From positions 1-37,029 of the forward strand of contig DASXUF010000079.1 of NCBI GenBank assembly GCA_036504975.1: a stretch of DNA of 37,029 nucleotides, written 5' to 3'. Of the stretch, positions 32,633-37,029 are shown in pieces. A model generated the notes under the pieces. That model ran no database searches, was not told where the DNA came from, and saw only the letters and a list, made by a program, of their open reading frames with translations. The number at the start of each line of letters is the position of its first letter. The first letter of the stretch is position 1. Source of the DNA: Candidatus Binatia bacterium. Its GTDB lineage: Bacteria; Desulfobacterota; Binatia; UBA9968. A program made the position numbers and the translations under genes.

Positions 32633-33505
32633 ATGGAACGCACCACCGACAGCCGACCCTTGGCGTTGGCCGTGGCCATCACGGCGATTTATTTTTTCGC
32701 CGAGGTCGTGGGCGGACTTTTGACCAACAGCCTGGCGTTGCTTTCCGACGCCGGCCACATGTTCTCGGATACGGCGGCCCTCGGCTTGAGCCTCTGCGCG
32801 TTTCAAATCGCGCGACGACCGGCCACCACCAAAAAAACTTTCGGCTACCAGCGGCTGGAGATTCTGGCCGCGTTGATCAACGGGCTGGTTCTCTGGCTTG
32901 TCGTCGGCGCGATTTTCACCGAGGCCTATCGACGATTTTTGGATCCGCCGCCCGTCCATACCGTGGGCATGCTCGGGGTGGCTCTGGTGGGGCTTGCGGT
33001 GAACGTGGTCGCGGGCCGCATCCTCTACTCCTGCGACCAGGGAAATCTCAACATCCGCGGCGCCTTCCTTCACGTCCTGGGCGACGCGCTGGGCTCGGTC
33101 GGCGCGGTCGTCGCGGCTCTCGTCATGCTCTTCACCGGCTGGTACATGGCCGACCCGGCGATCAGCGTCCTGATCGGCGGCCTCATTCTTTATACATCGT
33201 GGGAGCTCGTCCGCGAGTCGGTCGATATTTTGATGCAGTCGGTCCCCAGAGGCATCAATACGGAGGAGGTTCAAAGGGCGATGGAGGAGGTAACGGGAGT
33301 CATCAAGGTCCACGATCTTCACGTCTGGTCGGTGACCTCGGGTGTTTTTACTCTCAGCGCCCACGCCGTGATCCACGAGCGAGGCGATCCGCACGCGATC
33401 CTGGATCAGATGGAAGAGCGACTGAAGAGCGCCTTTGCGATCGAGCACACGACGATTCAACTGGAGACCGAAGACAGAGAGGGGAAGGAGTTTCGGGATT
33501 TTTGA
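32633..33505 (+). CDS. cation diffusion facilitator, CzcD/ZitB-like zinc exporter
   Basis: A 290-residue metal/proton antiporter. Six helices are visible, with metal-site residues in SDAGHMFSD (His42 and Asp46) and HVLGDALGS (His147 and Asp151), the HD-HD set usually associated with zinc. The cytosolic C-terminal domain (about 210-280) includes KVHDLHVWSVTSG, the family's metal-sensing fold. The histidine-rich loop between helices 4 and 5 is short. It follows the SCO1 gene by ten bases. Zinc is the most probable ion; cobalt or cadmium export is possible. Confidence 0.93.
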   Translation: MERTTDSRPLALAVAITAIYFFAEVVGGLLTNSLALLSDAGHMFSDTAALGLSLCAFQIARRPATTKKTFGYQRLEILAALINGLVLWLVVGAIFTEAYRRFLDPPPVHTVGMLGVALVGLAVNVVAGRILYSCDQGNLNIRGAFLHVLGDALGSVGAVVAALVMLFTGWYMADPAISVLIGGLILYTSWELVRESVDILMQSVPRGINTEEVQRAMEEVTGVIKVHDLHVWSVTSGVFTLSAHAVIHERGDPHAILDQMEERLKSAFAIEHTTIQLETEDREGKEFRDF

Positions 33506-33659
33506 TTCCCTGCCAACGCCGGCGCCGCGGCCCCGCATAGTCGCCTTGCGCTCCGCTCGGAATTTCATTACTGTCTCAGAAAATCTTCGTCTACGCTGAA
33601 AATCTCATAGGGTGACGCAATCGGCAGAGCAGCCTTCCGATCGTCAAACCGCGCGCCGT

Positions 33660-35675
33660 ATGACTTCGTCTCTTAAAAAAGTATTGTTGGGCAAACCGAA
33701 AGACCCGCTCGACCCGCGGGTCTTCCATCAGGTCTCTCTGGTCGCCTTTCTCGCGTGGGTCGGCCTCGGCGCGGACGGACTCAGCTCCTCCGCTTACGGT
33801 CCGGAAGAGGCCTATCTCGCCCTCGGCGATCACCTCTTTCTCGCTCTGCCTCTGGCCTTTCTCATGGCGCTCACCGTCTTCGTCATCTCCGCGAGTTACA
33901 ATCAGATCATCGAGCTGTTTCCGAGCGGCGGCGGCGGCTATCTGGTCGCCACCAAGCTGTTGGGCGTCAAGCCCGGACTCATTTCCGGCGGCGCGTTGAT
34001 CGTCGATTACATGCTCACGATTACGATTTCGGTGGCGAGCGCCGGAGACCAGATTTTCAGTTTTCTTCCCGCGTCGATCCACGGAGCCAAGTTCGGCGTC
34101 CAGATCTTTCTCGTCTTTTTTTTGATTTATCTCAATCTGCGCGGCACCAAGGAATCGGTGCTCTTTCTGCTGCCGATTTTTCTCGTCTTTGTCCTCGCGC
34201 ACGTCGTCGCGATCGGCCTGGGGATTTTTCCGCAGGCCGGCGAGATCCCCGCGATCGCGAGCCGCACCACCACCGAGGTCACGGGAGACATCCAAGGATT
34301 GGGCCTGCTGGCTACGTTGGCGATTCTGCTCCGCGCCTATAGCCTCGGCGGCGGCACGTACACGGGGATCGAAGCGGTCAGCAACAGCCTGCAGGTCTTG
34401 CGCGAGCCCAGGGTGGAGACGGGCAAAAAGACCATGCGTTATATGGCCGTCTCGCTGGCGTTTACCGCGAGCGGACTGCTGATCGCCTACCTGTTGAATC
34501 AGGTCGTCCACGAGCCGGGAAAAACTCTCAACGCGAGCCTGCTGGAAAAAGTATACGGGACGTTTTTCTCCTCGAATTGGGCGGCCGGGTACAGCCTGGT
34601 TGTGATAACGCTGGCGAGCGAGGCGGCGATATTGCTGGTCGCCGCGCAGACCGGATTCATCGGCGGCCCGACCTTGCTGTCCAACATGGCGATCGACTCC
34701 TGGGTCCCCCACCGGTTTTCCCATTTGAGCGATTACCTGGTGACCCGTCACGGTATCTGGTTCATGGGTCTGTCTTCTTTGGGATTTCTTCTCTACACGG
34801 CGGGGCAGGTCAAGATTCTCGTCGTCATGTACAGCATTAACGTGTTTCTCACCTTTACTTTCTCTCAGCTCGGACTCTGCCGGCACTGGTGGGAGGCGAG
34901 AAAGGAGGCGCCCGTTTGGCGGCGCAAAATTGCGCTCAGCGGCTTCGGTCTCGTGCTGACGGCGACGATCCTGGCGGTGACCATGGTCATGAAGTTCGCC
35001 GAGGGCGGTTGGGTGACGGTCGCGGTGACCTCGAGCTTTATTTTTCTCTGCTACCTGGTTCGGGCCCACTACGACCGGGTCCGGGCGGCGTTGAAGAGCC
35101 TGGACAGCACGCTGACCGAGATTCCCTTCCATCCCGATCTGAAAAATCCGCTCCCTCCCAAAGATCCCAATGCGCCGACGGCGGTCGTCGTCGTTCGAGA
35201 CTTCGACGGCATCGGCATTCATACCCTGCTCAACATCCCACGGCTTTTCCCCAACTATTTTAGGAACGTCGTCTTCGTTTCGGTGGGGGTGATCGATTCC
35301 AGCCAGTTCAAAGGGGCGCGGGAGATCGAGAACTTGCGCCGAAGAAAAGAAGAGGATCTCCAGAGTTACGTGGAGTTTGCCAACTGCCTGGGCTGGTACG
35401 CCGAGTACCGCTACAGCCTGGGGATCGATCTCATCGAGGAGCTGGTGAAGCTCAGTAAAGAGTCGGCGCGGGATTTTCCCAAGTCGATCTTTTTCGCCGG
35501 CAAGCTCGTGTTCGAGCAGGAGAGTCTTTTCACCCGCATGCTCCACAACCACACTCCCTTCACCTTGCAGCAAAAGCTCCAATTCGAGGGGCTGCAGATG
35601 ATCATCTTGCCGATCAGAGTCTTCAAGTCGCCCGGACCGTCCGCGGAGGCGATAAAAGAACAGCTCGGCGCGTAG
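33660..35675 (+). CDS. KimA-like APC-superfamily potassium transporter
   Basis: A 671-residue membrane protein with about twelve helices and a cytosolic C-terminal region of about 200 residues. It resembles KimA (YdaO): N-terminus MTSSLKKVLLGKPKDP, then GLGADGLSSSAYGPEEAYLAL with Asp39 and Tyr46 spaced as the potassium-site residues of KimA, and SGGALIVDYMLTITISVASAGD. KimA imports potassium with protons and is inhibited by cyclic di-AMP. The ATG at 33660 is chosen by that N-terminal match; a GTG at 33612 would add 16 residues. The C-terminus is longer than in KimA. No cyclic di-AMP riboswitch is visible upstream. An amino-acid cargo cannot be excluded. Confidence 0.85.
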   Translation: MTSSLKKVLLGKPKDPLDPRVFHQVSLVAFLAWVGLGADGLSSSAYGPEEAYLALGDHLFLALPLAFLMALTVFVISASYNQIIELFPSGGGGYLVATKLLGVKPGLISGGALIVDYMLTITISVASAGDQIFSFLPASIHGAKFGVQIFLVFFLIYLNLRGTKESVLFLLPIFLVFVLAHVVAIGLGIFPQAGEIPAIASRTTTEVTGDIQGLGLLATLAILLRAYSLGGGTYTGIEAVSNSLQVLREPRVETGKKTMRYMAVSLAFTASGLLIAYLLNQVVHEPGKTLNASLLEKVYGTFFSSNWAAGYSLVVITLASEAAILLVAAQTGFIGGPTLLSNMAIDSWVPHRFSHLSDYLVTRHGIWFMGLSSLGFLLYTAGQVKILVVMYSINVFLTFTFSQLGLCRHWWEARKEAPVWRRKIALSGFGLVLTATILAVTMVMKFAEGGWVTVAVTSSFIFLCYLVRAHYDRVRAALKSLDSTLTEIPFHPDLKNPLPPKDPNAPTAVVVVRDFDGIGIHTLLNIPRLFPNYFRNVVFVSVGVIDSSQFKGAREIENLRRRKEEDLQSYVEFANCLGWYAEYRYSLGIDLIEELVKLSKESARDFPKSIFFAGKLVFEQESLFTRMLHNHTPFTLQQKLQFEGLQMIILPIRVFKSPGPSAEAIKEQLGA

Positions 35676-35720
35676 CGGGGGAAATTTTGGGAAGCAGGCG
35701 GTCTTACGGCTGTGCTGCGT

Positions 35721-36983
35721 TCAGAACTTGCCCCGTTGCGCCGGCTCCCAGCGGAACCTGACGACGCCGGGGACCTTCAACGCCGTGAGCGCGGTCACGC
35801 CCGCGACCAGCAGGCCGCCGAGCACCGTGGTCTCTCTGGCGCCCAGCACCGGCACGAGGAGCCCGGTCTCCATTTGTCCTAACGGATGGAGGCCGCGATT
35901 GCTGAGATAGAAGACGCTCATCACTCTGCCGCGGAGCCCCTCCGGCGCCTGCACTTGCAGAATAATATTTCTCGTCGCCGCCCAGATCGTATCCGAAGCG
36001 CCCATGAAGAACAGCAACGCGAGAGAGAGCGGATACGAGCGCGACAGGCCGAAAAGCGCGAAGCTCGCGCCGTACAGGACGGCCGAGACGAGCAGAATCT
36101 TTCCTTGAGAGCGCGCCTGACCCATCGAGATCAGAACCCCGGAGCCGATCACCGCGCCGAGGCCGCGCGCCGACTGGAGAAAGCCGAGACCGCTGGCGCC
36201 GACGTCGAGGACGTCGCGCGCGAAGATGGTGAGCATCGCCGGGTCCAGGCCGAAGACCGACGCAAACGCCTCCATGACCATGACCGCGAGAATAATATTA
36301 TGCGCCATGACGTAGGAAACGCCTTGCTTGAGCTCGCGCATGAAGCCGCCGGCGGCGGCGCCGCGCGCCGTCGGTGTTTTCATCATCAAGAGGGCGACGA
36401 CGACGGCGAGAAAGCTCGCCGCGTTGGCGTAGAACGCGCCGTCGGTGCCGGCGGCGCTGATGGCAATGCCGGCCAGAGAGGGACCGAGCAGCGCCGTTCC
36501 TTTCCATAGCATCGAATTGAGGGCGATCGCGTTGGGCAGCGCGGACGCCGGAACCAGCGACGGATACAAAGACTGGCGCGCCGGCGCGTCCAAGGTGCCG
36601 ACGATCGCGCTGAGGCCGGTCATGAGATAAATGTGCCAGACTTGAATCGTGCCCGTCTGCGCCAGGACGGCGAGGACGAGAGCGAGCATCATGGACGCGA
36701 TCTGCGTCGCCAGCATGAGGCGCTTGCGGTCGTAGCGGTCCGCCAAGGTGCCGCCGAACAAGCCGAGCGCGATCGACGGCACGGCGCGGAAGAGTCCGTT
36801 CATGCCGAGTTGAAAAGGCGAGTTGGTAATCTCGTAGAGCAGCCAGGTGATGGCCGTCATCTGCATCCACGTGCCGATGTTGCCGATGAAAAGACCGAGC
36901 CAGAAAAGACGGAAGTCGCGGAAATAGAGGGCGGCGAACGGGCCGCTGGCCCGCCGCGCGGTGAAGGCTTCGTTGTCGGACAT
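35721..36983 (-). CDS. MFS exporter of the EntS-like (MFS_3) family
   Basis: A 420-residue carrier with about twelve helices and the same family pattern as the protein at 18888: FRDFRLFWLGLFIGNIGTWM at helix 1, GGTLADRYDRKR after helix 2, QVWHIYLMTG, and PARQSLYPSLVPASALPNAIALNS. The two are paralogues at some distance. The start ATG at 36983 fits the family; no ribosome site is clear. It converges with the potassium-transporter gene. Cargo unknown; members export siderophores, drugs or other metabolites. Confidence 0.91.
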   Translation of the reverse strand: MSDNEAFTARRASGPFAALYFRDFRLFWLGLFIGNIGTWMQMTAITWLLYEITNSPFQLGMNGLFRAVPSIALGLFGGTLADRYDRKRLMLATQIASMMLALVLAVLAQTGTIQVWHIYLMTGLSAIVGTLDAPARQSLYPSLVPASALPNAIALNSMLWKGTALLGPSLAGIAISAAGTDGAFYANAASFLAVVVALLMMKTPTARGAAAGGFMRELKQGVSYVMAHNIILAVMVMEAFASVFGLDPAMLTIFARDVLDVGASGLGFLQSARGLGAVIGSGVLISMGQARSQGKILLVSAVLYGASFALFGLSRSYPLSLALLFFMGASDTIWAATRNIILQVQAPEGLRGRVMSVFYLSNRGLHPLGQMETGLLVPVLGARETTVLGGLLVAGVTALTALKVPGVVRFRWEPAQRGKF

Positions 36984-37029
36984 GCGTTAAGGCCGAAGAA
37001 TATCCCGCGTCGGGGGAATTGACAAGTTG

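Noticed and set aside
33506-33659. Cyclic di-AMP (ydaO-type) riboswitch before the KimA-like gene
   Set aside because: No conserved ydaO-type sequence blocks are seen in the gap or the first codons.
33591-35582. A 663-codon open frame on the minus strand opposite the KimA-like transporter
   Set aside because: It is highly charged without any fold signal, while the plus strand encodes twelve helices and conserved transporter motifs.

Overview
The window looks like chromosome from a GC-rich, Gram-negative, probably soil, sediment or groundwater bacterium. Evidence is a lipoprotein-type MltA lytic transglycosylase, a SCO1-type copper chaperone, and a gene set dominated by NitT/TauT-type ABC transporters, a TAXI-type binding protein, major facilitator transporters, an amidase, a fumarylacetoacetate-hydrolase-fold protein and an ornithine cyclodeaminase homologue. 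Such mixtures are familiar from NC10/Rokubacteria-like and Binatota or deltaproteobacteria-like genomes, but no marker gene here fixes the taxon, so this is inference only. No rRNA, intact tRNA, CRISPR array, transposase or integrase was seen.

Layout: 1-2868 holds an ATP-dependent DNA ligase (minus strand, cut by the window edge), a small cupin, a tandem-ACT protein with a small membrane protein, and a strong terminator. A tRNA-Leu(UAA)-like fragment at 2871-2926 is followed by an AT-richer three-gene restriction-modification cassette (3007-6294): a beta-class methyltransferase, a gamma-class adenine methyltransferase and a PD-(D/E)xK endonuclease candidate. Then come DAHP synthase and a SpoIIM-family membrane protein on the minus strand, and a two-subunit GMC dehydrogenase on the plus strand (8372-10584).

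From 18671 down to 10722 runs a long minus-strand block: TAXI-like protein, ABC binding protein, permease, ATPase, second permease, histidine phosphatase, then a GatC/AtzG-like small subunit, amidase and MFS carrier. The plus strand 18888-22530 carries an MFS exporter and a second ABC set (ATPase plus two permeases, no binding protein). A fumarylacetoacetate-hydrolase-like gene and an ornithine cyclodeaminase homologue are divergent at 22593-24712. Together this reads as uptake and breakdown of small organic or amide compounds.

The most interesting locus is 24782-29504. A 1346-residue protein combines an N-terminal PD-(D/E/Q)xK nuclease-like domain, a STAND-type P-loop NTPase and a very long C-terminal sensor-like region. 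Four bases later follows an AbiEii-type nucleotidyltransferase with no AbiEi partner. It is AT-richer than its flanks and has the architecture of an Avs-like antiphage system. I propose it as a candidate undescribed two-gene defence system.

The remainder (29543-36983) is housekeeping and transport: a zincin-like metallopeptidase, MltA, a metallo-beta-lactamase-fold phosphodiesterase-like enzyme, SCO1, a zinc-type cation diffusion facilitator, a KimA-like potassium transporter and another MFS exporter. No gene-free stretch exceeds about 300 bases; three intergenic gaps hold degenerate inverted-repeat elements of three different families.
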